This document shows, piece after piece, positions 1 to 6,962 of a DNA stretch of 11,709 nt. The DNA comes from Oehlia diaphana. Its lineage: Eukaryota; Glomeromycota; Glomeromycetes; Glomerales; Glomeraceae. Position numbers and translations under genes: made by a program. The notes below the pieces were generated by a model. The model saw only the letters and a program-made list of their open reading frames with translations, did no database searches and was not told where the DNA came from. The DNA lies in assembly GCA_003833135.1 (NCBI GenBank), contig QZLH01001679.1:3711-15419 (forward strand), in the 5' to 3' direction. How positions within the stretch are numbered: position 1 is the first letter of the stretch; the number at the start of each line of letters is the position of its first letter.

Positions 1-191
1 ACTAAAAAAACACAGTTTACATATAGAATTGGTCAAGTTGTGAATGTTGTTATATTATATATATATCTATATGTCCGAACGTCTCTGCTCAATTTTTGTT
101 CTTAACAACCCAAATATTATTTTTTTTTTAAAAAAATCTATTAATTATAAACTGGTTGTATAAGATTATAGGTAAGTAGTTTCTTTTTTAC

Positions 192-233
192 CTGAACGAA
201 GCTTGCCACCTCTACGTGGTGTTCAGGAGAAAC
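192..233 (-). other. Exon-like GC-rich island, unrecognised
   Basis: On the minus strand this stretch reads as 14 open codons, VSPEHHVEVASFVQ, ending in CAG followed by GTAAAA, a plausible 5' splice site. It is much richer in G+C than the flanks, which suggests past or present coding. Part of the island also forms a hairpin: CCTGAAC (191-197) pairs with GTTCAGG (221-227), and inside it CCAC pairs with GTGG. The signal could therefore be structural or part of a repeat rather than an exon. I see no clear acceptor and no start codon, and I do not recognise the peptide. It may belong with the island at 806-866 on the same strand, but the 570-bp gap is long for introns in such a genome. Confidence 0.22.
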
Positions 234-578
234 AGTTGTAAGTTAATAATAACTGGCCAAGAGCAAGCAATATTTGCAATATTTTATTTTACATATTTTT
301 GGAATTTTTGCGCCATTTTGTATTGAATGTAACGTAAAAATGTTTATTCATAATATTAGCATCATGTTACAAAATATTTATTATTATTGAAAATTAGTTT
401 TCTTTTTATTAAAAATCGAGTTTTTGTATTTTACGAAAAACCTACCTAAATAACTACCATTACAGTATAACCTCAGAACATCTTTTCCTATGTAAAATTA
501 AATCTATATTAGTTGCTAAAATGTTTTTTGCATGCATAATAAAATTTTATATAAAAAAAGGGGGGGAATAATGACCCT

Positions 579-598
579 AATCAATTTTAGTAGAATTG
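579..598. repeat. Dispersed 20-bp repeat, copy 1
   Basis: The 20 bases here match 1410-1429 at 19 of 20 positions (core AATCAATTTTAG). Both copies lie beside CGATTAATC words. Here these form an inverted pair, AACGATTAA (607-615) with TTAATCGTT (642-650). The two copies are probably remnants of one repeat family rather than a chance match. Confidence 0.5.
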
Positions 599-805
599 TA
601 GAATTAAACGATTAATCAGGTCTCAAAAGTTGTGATTAAACTTAATCGTTATTTTTCTTTTTTTTTTATAAATAAATTTTAAAGAATTTTTTTATAATTA
701 TAGGTTTAACTTTAATTCTGAATAATAAAATTTTAAAGTAAATATCTCTATAATATAATTAAAAACACATTTTATTAGTCCGAAGTGTAACGAAGAACTA
801 TATAC

Positions 806-866
806 TTCACGCTTGATGATGACATTATGTCCACGTCCGGTAATTCTGGTATCGGGTACAGTTTCC
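806..866 (-). other. Exon-like GC-rich island, unrecognised
   Basis: Read on the minus strand, an AG acceptor (ACTAG, AG at 868-867) is followed by 61 bases encoding a peptide that starts ETVPDTRITG and ends NVIIKRE. GTATAT follows as a possible donor at 805. The reading frame also stays open past the donor to about 698. The island is clearly less AT-rich than its flanks. The acceptor and donor are only consensus-level, no methionine start fits, and the peptide has no family I recognise. It may be an internal exon of a minus-strand gene with tiny exons, or a transposon relic. Confidence 0.28.
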
Positions 867-931
867 CTAGTATTATCCAAAATTTAACTTAGTTCATGTA
901 TCTATCGTAAAAAGCATAAATTATATTTATA

Positions 932-951
932 AATTACGTATATACGTAATT
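932..951. repeat. 20-bp perfect palindrome
   Basis: AATTACGTATATACGTAATT is identical to its reverse complement, with no spacer. It lies in gene-poor DNA. About 40 bases further on is an imperfect inverted repeat, in which 981-1002 pairs with 1049-1070 through AATTAAACTCGG-like words. It could be a dimeric protein-binding site or the core of a degraded foldback element. Confidence 0.7.
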
Positions 952-1594
952 ATTATAAGCATGGAGGAAAAAAGTTGAGTTTGGTGTAAAAATTAAACTC
1001 GGAAAGTTATTAAGTTTATACTGATTTACTTTAAAGAAAATAATAATACCGAGTTAAGTTTTAATTTTGCAACAAAAAACACATTAGTGACACGTTCTAG
1101 AACAAGTTCTCTGGGCTATAAAATAAATTGTAAAATAAACTATTTTTAATGAAATTTTTAATTCTCATTAATATTATTTAACCGTCTGATAATTGATATT
1201 TATTTTATTTTATTGCTAATTTCATTATTACTTCTTCATATAAAATACCAAGACTATTATGAATTTTTTCGATTTTTTTTTGTTAATTCTGAGAATTTTT
1301 TTCATTGTGGCGTGGTTATAGAGACAGCAAGAATATTTTTGCTGCGTCAAAAATTCGATTTTTAGATTCGATTAATCGATTCTATTAGATACGATTCGAT
1401 TTTTGATTAAATCAATTTTAGTCGAATTGATTCCAATACCTACAACCAAATTTATGAATTCACTATGTTGGAAGTTTAATATAAAGTTATTATAAATTGA
1501 CAAATAAAAGAATTAAATTAATAAGACGAAATAAAAGTCCTGTATCTATTCTTATACTTTAATCTTTTGTGTATTCGAATGAATAAATATTTAG
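952..1594. other. Gene-poor AT-rich DNA with CGATT-rich repeat
   Basis: No coding frame stands out here. TTCTAGAA (1095-1102), inside the longer palindrome GTTCTAGAAC, resembles half of a heat-shock element, but the next TTC is wrongly spaced. From about 1350 to 1440 the word CGATT recurs many times, including the perfect 12-bp palindrome TCGATTAATCGA (1368-1379). This stretch ends with the second copy of the 20-bp dispersed repeat at 1410-1429. It reads as a decayed repeat element. Confidence 0.45.
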
Positions 1595-1800
1595 CTTGCG
1601 CGGCCAATGGATGGAATCACGTTCGAAAACTCCAGGGATAGTTTGGCTGGTTGGGGAGCTGTTGTCCATGTAGTGTATGTATTTAAAACAATAGAGTAAT
1701 TTTGAAGTCATGAATACTAAAGTAATTTTTTATCCATAGAGCTCCTGAGAGGGTAATCACGTTAGGGCATTGTGAAATTGAAACTAATATAATACACTAA
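1595..1800 (+). CDS. Spliced gene fragment with 65-bp intron, unrecognised
   Basis: An exon-like, GC-richer stretch (1595-1674) follows a TTTAG acceptor-like site. It encodes LARPMDGITFENSRDS and then LAGWGAVVHV. A textbook fungal mini-intron follows: donor GTATGT at 1675-1680, branch-site-like TACTAA near 1715-1720, and acceptor CATAG ending at 1739. Reading unspliced meets a stop (TAA) inside the intron. Splicing joins GT with A to make a valine codon and continues in frame as APERVITLGHCEIETNIIH to TAA at 1798-1800. I cannot name the family. GWGAVV followed by RVITLG faintly recalls the first strands of an RNase H fold as found in retroelements, but no catalytic residues can be assigned. 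It is short (46 codons) with no upstream exon found, so a relic or the 3' end of a small gene is equally possible. An in-frame ATG lies at 1607-1609. Confidence 0.38.
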
Positions 1801-2521
1801 ATGCAGATAAACAAAAGGCAATTGTATTTTATAAAAAAGCAACAAAATTTAGGAAATCAAAGTTAAAGGATACATAAATTGGATTTCTTCATTAAACAAT
1901 TAATTAGCATCATTTTTCCATCATGTCTCCCTTTCTCAACTATATAGAATTTTATATAATTCCCTACGAAAAAATGCATCTGGAATTTGTCCAGTTAAAT
2001 ATGTAAACAAATACTGAACATTTGATGTGTCCGGAAAATATTCCAAATGTGCAAGATTCTGGATGATTGGGATATGCCAATTTTAGCTTAGTCGAAAATT
2101 TGTCTGGAATTCCGCGCAACTGATCTATTTCAAAGATGGTCAACAGATGATTAGTCAATCAAGTTTACTTATTACATCAGGGAGAGGTTTTAATATCAGT
2201 TTGTGTTTTCTTAACTTTTATTTTTTTCCATTTTTGAAAATATTGTCTGAAATATGTCCAGAATTTCTTCATGTCCAGAATTCATCCAGTTTTTCTGCAC
2301 ATGAAAAATTCCGGAAAGTGAATTTGATCATTTTACCAGACATTTTCCAGACATTTTCTGAATCACATGACACATGGACAATTTCCAGGCATTCCTTTTT
2401 CATAGAAAGTATTACAAAATATGTATTTATTAAGTTTAATAATTTGTATACAGCAAATTTATTTATAAAGATAAATGAATGTTCATATGTTCATACATGA
2501 TTACATGATATTACTAAACAA
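1801..2521. repeat. Intergenic DNA with clustered TCCAGAA/TCCGGAA words
   Basis: Between about 1975 and 2400 the words TCCAG, TCCAGAA, TCCGGAA and CTGGAA recur on both strands. They include a palindrome, CTGGA-ATTTG-TCCAG. There are two short direct repeats: ATGTCCAGAATT occurs twice 17 bases apart near 2255-2285, and CCAGACATTTT occurs twice in tandem at 2336-2357. An open frame of 117 codons crosses this stretch on the plus strand, but its residues follow the repeat words and lean on AT-rich hydrophobic codons, so I do not call it a gene. The 3' side is the downstream region of the F-box gene. Confidence 0.45.
2426..2463 (-). terminator. Candidate poly(A) signals of the F-box gene
   Basis: Downstream of the F-box stop codon, the minus strand carries AATAAA at 2458-2463 and again at 2426-2431. 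These are about 60 and 90 bases past the stop, a normal distance for fungal 3' ends. In DNA this AT-rich the hexamer is expected often by chance, so position is the main support. Confidence 0.4.
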
Positions 2522-4102
2522 TTAATATGTTTTCTTTACATAATCATAAAATTCTATATTTAAATCACTATAACTTTGTACTTTGATATTATGCAACCTA
2601 AATACATTAACTTCACCTTTCATATCAAATAAATCCGTATCATAACTTGAATCATATATATCGTAAATATTTTTAAAAGCCAAATACTTGACTCTTTTCT
2701 TATTCATAATATATTTTTTTATATAGTATAAAATATCATCACCTTCCCTATTACAAATTGTCAATTTATTAATAAAAATATTTTGAATACTTTTTAAGAA
2801 TAATCCAAACTCTTTCTTTTTAATGTGAAGAGTATAACTTAAATATTCTAATCTAGAAGGAAGAATTTGTCCTAAATTTTGTAGTAGAAATGAACTACAA
2901 TCATTATTACTATTTTTACTATTTGATGATAATGTTAGAAGGATATTGATAGAAAGATAATTAAGACTTTGTTTCATATTTCCAAATAAATCTAATATTG
3001 GATGGATAGTTTGATTATTACTTTCATTTAAATCAAAAAATTTGATATTTTTACAGTATTTTGTAATACATTTTAATAATAATTCTCTTTGTGATTGATT
3101 ACTATATGTACGGTACCCAAAATTTTCTAAATAAACACCAAATTTTTGTAATAATAATTGTAATGACTCAACTTGTGAAACATCTTTTATAAATAAAGAT
3201 TTTATTTTAAACGGTTCAGTTAAATTAATAATTTGTTGAATAAAATTATTATTTAAATTACAACAATAAAGAATATGAACAGATTCTAAAACGTTTAATT
3301 GTCCAAATATCTTATCTAAATTAATCATATTTTCAAAATTGATGCCATAAAATATGATAGTATTTAAAGTATTTGAAAAATTAAAATCTTTTGATAACAA
3401 TAATGATTTATATAAAGGAAAATTTTGATAGCTTAATATAATTTTTTTAAGATTTTGATGTAATTCAATTATTTGTAATATATGATTTTTAATTATTAAT
3501 GAATGATTATTATCATAGTCAATAGTATGAAGGTTTAAATTTCCAATATTGTGAATGAAATTCGTATTTTTTGTATTTTGTAAAATTAATTCAAGAATAT
3601 CATTAAGATAAGGATCATGAAAACTACGGATAATGAACTCAATTTCAAAAGTATGTAATTTTACTTCATTGTTAATAATTATTTTAAATAATGACTTATA
3701 AACTAATCTTTTAAAATCAGTTTCTGAATTTAAAATAAATTCTCTCAATTTTAAAGATTCAAACCATTTTTCAACAGAAAAAATAAGTTTATGTGTATTC
3801 AAATATTTTATAAAACTAGGATAATTGAAAAGTGTATTAGAAGGTAATAATTTATCAATGCCATATTCATTTAATTTAGTTTTAAAATCTCCATTTAAAT
3901 TATGTAAGTAAATTTCAATAAAGTTATAATTTTCGGTAGAAATTGAAAATGGGTCTTTCCATAATAATGGAATCGCTAAACGACACCATAATCTATTAAC
4001 CAAAATACATGAATGTAAAGTTGAAAAATCATTTTGAAGATATTTTATAATATCATATGTTAATTCAGGTAAATCTCCCGAAAATATTTTTGAACATGAC
4101 AT
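2522..4102 (-). CDS. F-box protein, Rhizophagus expanded family
   Basis: A single uninterrupted exon of 526 codons ending in TAA. F-box proteins bind Skp1 and bring substrates to SCF ubiquitin ligases; this role is inferred from the domain. Residues about 8-52 hold the F-box: LPEL at 11-14, then II.YL, DFSTLHSCILVNRLWCRLA at 25-43, and P45-L-L-W48. The rest (about 230-450) is leucine- and isoleucine-rich, with irregular repeats such as LNVLESVHILYCCNLNNN, resembling a leucine-rich-repeat (RNI-like) substrate-binding region. It has no transmembrane segment or catalytic motif. I chose the ATG at 4102. An in-frame ATG at 4162 would add 20 residues (starting MHNNILSCTLTFFFSLFAYN) that are only a translated pyrimidine tract, and MSCSKIF is how family members begin in my memory. 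Asparagine and lysine are abundant, as expected from AT-rich DNA. No frameshift is visible. The substrate is unknown. Confidence 0.9.
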   Translation of the reverse strand: MSCSKIFSGDLPELTYDIIKYLQNDFSTLHSCILVNRLWCRLAIPLLWKDPFSISTENYNFIEIYLHNLNGDFKTKLNEYGIDKLLPSNTLFNYPSFIKYLNTHKLIFSVEKWFESLKLREFILNSETDFKRLVYKSLFKIIINNEVKLHTFEIEFIIRSFHDPYLNDILELILQNTKNTNFIHNIGNLNLHTIDYDNNHSLIIKNHILQIIELHQNLKKIILSYQNFPLYKSLLLSKDFNFSNTLNTIIFYGINFENMINLDKIFGQLNVLESVHILYCCNLNNNFIQQIINLTEPFKIKSLFIKDVSQVESLQLLLQKFGVYLENFGYRTYSNQSQRELLLKCITKYCKNIKFFDLNESNNQTIHPILDLFGNMKQSLNYLSINILLTLSSNSKNSNNDCSSFLLQNLGQILPSRLEYLSYTLHIKKKEFGLFLKSIQNIFINKLTICNREGDDILYYIKKYIMNKKRVKYLAFKNIYDIYDSSYDTDLFDMKGEVNVFRLHNIKVQSYSDLNIEFYDYVKKTY

Positions 4103-4140
4103 ATTATAAGCGAAGAGAGAGAAAAAAAAAGTTAAAGTGC
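4103..4140 (-). promoter_or_regulatory. CT-rich tract before the F-box start
   Basis: Read on the coding (minus) strand, the bases just before the ATG are a pyrimidine run, CTTTAAC then nine T, then CTCTCTCTTCG. Such CT blocks are common near transcription starts of fungal genes. Its position immediately upstream of 4102 supports that start codon over the in-frame ATG at 4162, whose extension would have to translate this tract. Confidence 0.5.
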
Positions 4141-4173
4141 ATGACAAAATATTATTATGCAATTATATAAATT

Positions 4174-4212
4174 TTTCGGAATGGTAATTCCGAAATGTCA
4201 CACAACTTGTGT
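4174..4212. promoter_or_regulatory. Two palindromes in the F-box upstream region
   Basis: TTTCGGAAT (4174-4182) and ATTCCGAAA (4187-4195) form a perfect 9-bp inverted repeat around the 4-base loop GGTA. Directly beyond it, ACACAA-C-TTGTGT (4200-4212) is a second palindrome. They lie 72 to 110 bases upstream of the chosen ATG, the distance expected for binding sites of dimeric regulators, or for a hairpin in a 5' leader. Their function is inference only. The pair stands out because the rest of the region is low-complexity. Confidence 0.45.
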
Positions 4213-4372
4213 CAATTAACTTTGTGTAACGTGTTCAAATAATCGGACGACATTTTATTGCATCCTTGCGTATCTCACAAGCACAGTATTTTGTATTTAC
4301 AATTAAGAAAATATGATTAATATCATCGAATTTAAAGGTAACGAATGCTCATATTCTTTAAGCATATATACA

Positions 4373-4446
4373 ACGGTTAATGGACATTTTTATAAAAAAA
4401 AAAAAAAAAAAGCAAAAAACAAAGTGTTTTTGAAAAAAACATTTAA
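4373..4446. repeat. 74-bp duplicated contig end, copy 1
   Basis: This stretch starts ACGGTTAATGG and ends ACATTTAA, with an 18-base A run inside. It is repeated at 4448-4521 with one substitution (A at 4417, G at 4492). Both copies have the same A-run length. The copies are separated only by the N at 4447, which points to an assembly overlap that was not merged rather than a genomic tandem repeat. Confidence 0.85.
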
Positions 4447-4447
4447 N
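4447..4447. other. Assembly gap (single N)
   Basis: This is the only ambiguous base in the window, and it sits exactly between the two copies of the 74-bp sequence. It marks a scaffold join whose true length is unknown and may be negative. Open frames crossing it are not reliable. Confidence 0.95.
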
Positions 4448-4521
4448 ACGGTTAATGGACATTTTTATAAAAAAAAAAAAAAAAAAGCAAAGAACAAAGT
4501 GTTTTTGAAAAAAACATTTAA
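4448..4521. repeat. 74-bp duplicated contig end, copy 2
   Basis: Matches 4373-4446 at 73 of 74 positions. If the two contig ends overlap, one copy should be removed and the sequences flanking it are directly adjacent in the genome. Confidence 0.85.
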
Positions 4522-4540
4522 ATAAATATTTAAGGAACGG

Positions 4541-4620
4541 TTTTTTTTCATTTTTTTTTTTTTTTTTTTTTAAATTTTTTAAAAAAAAATTTTTTTTTTT
4601 TTTTTTTTTTAAAATTAAAA

Positions 4621-4665
<45 letters not shown>
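4541..4665. repeat. Long T/A homopolymer block
   Basis: Nearly pure T and A runs, ending in 41 consecutive T (4625-4665). They follow the contig join closely. Homopolymers of this length are poorly resolved by most sequencing methods, and they probably caused the assembly break. Lengths here should not be trusted. Confidence 0.85.
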
Positions 4666-4666
<1 letters not shown>

Positions 4667-5027
4667 ATACACTGTATCTATCACGAAAAATATTGTCGAT
4701 TTTTCTTTTAAAAGTCAATTGAACATTAAACTGATTAAACTTTATACGTTACACAAAAACTCTAAATATCTAGTGGGTATTTATACTTTTCAATTCATTT
4801 CTTTTTTCTCTTTTAACGATAACAGATAACGCGAAAGAAAAAGAATTTGCGCCGTATTTCTAATTTTAGTAAGATTTAATGGTCCCCGATCTGTTCTATT
4901 TTTATACATTTGTGTTACATAATAACTCGGGTATTTTCATGGGGTAAACAATAGTTAGGTTAAGAAACATTGTCCACATGTCCACATGGTTTCTTTTAGT
5001 ATTTGGAACGTTCGTAAGACAACCCAT
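4666..5027. other. Intergenic DNA, no gene seen
   Basis: ACGTTACACAAA (4746-4757) is the exact reverse complement of TTTGTGTAACGT at 4221-4232 in the F-box upstream region. The pair therefore brackets the assembly gap. TGTCCACA occurs twice in tandem at 4971-4986. No convincing coding frame is present. Confidence 0.4.
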
Positions 5028-5132
5028 TATTGTGAAACTGTCGATACAACCATATTTGATATATATATAATATATTTTTTAAGGAACCGGTATTGTGAAA
5101 TTACGATTTTACCATATTTGATATATATATAT
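5028..5132. repeat. Imperfect 42-bp direct repeat
   Basis: 5028-5069 and 5091-5132 share TATTGTGAAA at the start and CCATATTTGATATATATAT at the end, with a variable middle containing CGAT. The spacing of 63 bases suggests an old local tandem duplication. An 85-codon open frame over this region is made of the repeat and is not called. Confidence 0.6.
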
Positions 5133-5230
5133 CCGGTTATTCGGATGTTAAGGTTCCCGAATCTATTAAAGATCAGGTGTTTTTTACTATATAAGTTGCC
5201 ACATCGCCTTATTTTTATTGTAATACTGTA

Positions 5231-5278
5231 TTTTTTTTTTTAAAAAAAAAAGTTATATATATATATATATATATATAT
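5231..5278. repeat. T11-A10 tract and TA microsatellite
   Basis: Eleven T are followed by ten A, and then by an alternating TA run of about 25 bases (5254-5278). This is low-complexity DNA able to form a hairpin, and it is likely to vary in length. Confidence 0.85.
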
Positions 5279-5395
5279 GAAAAAGGGGAATAACGGACAC
5301 AGTATGACCACTATAAATTCATTTTACAGATTACATAATTAAATTTTTTTTTATTATTTTCCTTTTTTTTTTTTTTTTTTTTTTTTTAAATAATA

Positions 5396-5435
<40 letters not shown>

Positions 5436-5811
5436 TAAAATTTTTAAAAAAATAATTTTTTCATTTTTTTATTAGAAAATTAAAAAAAATTTTTTTTTTT
5501 TTTCTTTTTGCTAAAAAATTAGAAAATGAAGATTTTTTTTTTGGCGTAAATGGGCGTAAACAATGGAAAATTCTATATTAATTAATCATTGGAGTCACAT
5601 GCATTTCCGGCTGAAAATCCTGGATCAGCTATGAAAATTAGAAAATATTTCAAATTATTTGGCAAAATTAAAAAAACATTTTTCAATCATAAATAAAAAT
5701 ACTATTTTTATTTTAAAAATTGTATAAATTATCATTATTTTTAATAATTTGTTTTTATTTAAGTATCATAAAAATTAAAAAAAAAGTTGATTAGCCAGCT
5801 AAGGCCAACAA
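5279..5811. other. Low-complexity intergenic DNA
   Basis: From about 5344 to 5535 the sequence is mostly T homopolymers with a few interruptions, including a run of more than 30 T after 5400. The part after 5540 is AT-rich. A slightly GC-richer patch near 5590-5635 (CCGGCTGAAAATCCTGGATC) shows no open frame I can support. Confidence 0.6.
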
Positions 5812-6050
5812 TTAGTTTAACGTCCTTTCCGGCCAAAAATTTTGATGGGGGGGGGTAATTTAAACAAACATGAAAATTAAACATATTAAAAATTTCGGGA
5901 ATTTTCGGTAAAATCGGAAATTCTCGGTACTATTAAATTTTAGTAAAGGAGGGGGTGTTTTAAGCATATTTGAACATATCAAACATATATGTTTAAATCA
6001 CCCTTGAATTTTTCAAAAATAGAGGGGGTGGGGGGAGGACGTTAAACTAA
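5812..6050. mobile_element. MITE-like element with TTAGTTTAACGTCCT TIRs
   Basis: TTAGTTTAACGTCCT at 5812-5826 is repeated inverted and perfectly at 6036-6050, bounding 239 bases with no coding capacity. TA occurs at both ends (5813-5814 and 6048-6049), compatible with TA target duplication by a Tc1/mariner-type transposase. This is inference, because the TA could equally be part of the repeat. The interior has G runs: nine G at 5847-5855, five at 5951-5955, five at 6024-6028 and six at 6030-6035. It also has the 14-bp palindrome AAACATATATGTTT at 5981-5994. The strand asymmetry (G on the plus strand, near both ends) is unusual for this AT-rich window. It is too small to move alone, so a transposase elsewhere would be needed. 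Confidence 0.72.
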
Positions 6051-6390
6051 AGATTAAATTGGAACGGCCTAATTTGAGATGGGTCATCCATTAAATTATC
6101 CGGTCGATAAAAATTAGAAATTTTTAACTAATTATTATTTTAAAACATGAAATCACAATTTTTTATTAAAAAAATGTAAATAAACAGAAATTTTATTTTT
6201 ATTTTTTTTTTAAAAAAAAAAATAAAAAAATAATAATTTTTCGTGACGTGTAAATAAAGAATATTTTTATAAATAACTAATAGTGCTCCAATTAATCCAT
6301 TATTATTTTTATAGTGTGAATTTATTAAAATCATACAAAAAAAAATGTTCATGTTTATATTTATAAGCAGGAATCTGACGTCGTGGCTAG
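6051..6390. other. Intergenic AT-rich DNA, nothing recognised
   Basis: Between the two TIR elements lie AT-rich sequence and homopolymer runs near 6200-6230. The open frame readable on the minus strand here is composed of lysine, phenylalanine and isoleucine runs from homopolymers and is not called. Confidence 0.5.
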
Positions 6391-6425
6391 TACCGTATAT
6401 CACAGGCCAGTCAGGCCATAGTACC
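6391..6425. mobile_element. Left end of a TACCGTATATC-type MITE
   Basis: TACCGTATATCACAGGCC (6391-6408) matches the terminal repeat of the complete element at 9524-9745 at 17 of 18 positions. It is followed, after a short internal duplication of CAGGCCA, by TAGTACC (6419-6425), the same word that follows the terminal repeat in the complete element. The homology stops there and resumes at 6963 with TAGTACC, so this is best read as the left part of one element interrupted by later DNA. Confidence 0.65.
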
Positions 6426-6463
6426 AAGTAGGACGATACTTCGTTGTAGGTTTTATTATTGCT

Positions 6464-6547
6464 TATACTGTATAGTTATTAATTCTGTACGGTATATTTT
6501 TAGGATTAGGGTTAGGATATTAAGATTTGAAGTAACTATACAGCATA
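6464..6547. repeat. 17-bp inverted repeat around a TTAGGG-like run
   Basis: TATACTGTATAGTTATT (6464-6480) pairs with AGTAACTATACAGCATA (6531-6547) at 15 of 17 positions, with a 50-base spacer. The spacer contains TTAGGATTAGGGTTAGG (6500-6516), nearly three units of the fungal telomere repeat with one variant base. A further ATACTGTATA follows at 6559-6568. This may be a very small TIR element inserted within the larger one. The telomere-like run is short enough to be chance. Confidence 0.5.
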
Positions 6548-6619
6548 GATAAAAAATTATACTGTATAAAATAAAATACATACAATGAAGGTTATATCAT
6601 ACTCCATTGCGGCAGATTT

Positions 6620-6957
6620 ATGAAATTTGGTAAAAATCCTGCTGCGCCCTCGGGAATTAAAATTGACTTACAGAAACATTAGCTTTTTTCCTAAAAATAA
6701 TAACGCTACTACTAAACGTCAAACTCAGAGTCCTCCTTCTGGCAACGTTTCTGGTCATCTACCTCTTCTACTCCGCCTTCGACCAACCAACCAGCTAAAC
6801 GCACTAGAGTCGCTGCTATGACTCTACTATGGATGTTGACAAACCTCTCGCTCCGCCTGTTACTACAACTTTCACTGCTGCTTCTCCCCCAGTGGACAAC
6901 TCTCTTGCTGCCTCTTCGCAATGCCAAATACTACGCGCCATGATGCATCATTTATAA
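6620..6957 (+). pseudogene. Frameshifted Ser/Thr/Pro-rich coding relic
   Basis: This is the only long GC-richer patch in the second half. Its coding signal jumps between frames. One frame gives NNATTKRQTQSPPSGNVSG up to about 6755. A second gives STSSTPPSTNQPAKRTRVAA from about 6758 to 6817. A third gives DSTMDVDKPLAPPV and onward through TTTFTAASPP from 6820 to TAA at 6955-6957. Composition and codon use are continuous across the joins, so two small indels in one former gene explain it best. A separate frame from ATG at 6620 (MKFGKNPAAPSG) stops after 20 codons. The peptide is low-complexity and hydrophilic with a basic KRTR patch. This resembles the disordered N-terminal part of proteins from repetitive elements in such genomes, but I cannot name a family. 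It lies inside the DNA that splits the MITE. Confidence 0.5.
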
Positions 6958-6962
6958 CTTCG

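Noticed and set aside
1095..1110. TTCTAGAACAAGTTC as a heat-shock element.
   Set aside because: The third unit has a four-base gap instead of two, and no gene follows closely.
1613..1640. GTTCGAA resembling a tRNA T-loop.
   Set aside because: The flanking bases do not form a T stem or acceptor stem, and the stretch reads better as an exon.
2147..2500. 117-codon plus-strand open frame.
   Set aside because: It follows the repeated TCCAGAA words, has no domain, and overlaps the likely 3' end of the F-box transcript.
4103..4162. Signal peptide on the F-box protein.
   Set aside because: The hydrophobic extension comes from a pyrimidine tract before the more likely start codon at 4102.
4313..4684. 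Open frames on both strands across the N, rich in lysine or phenylalanine.
   Set aside because: They translate the duplicated contig end and homopolymers, and they cross an assembly gap.
5254..5278. Possible CRISPR or satellite array from TA repeats.
   Set aside because: It is a simple dinucleotide microsatellite with no spacers.
6712..6927. 71-codon minus-strand open frame rich in arginine and serine.
   Set aside because: It is the antisense of the plus-strand relic, which has the more natural composition.
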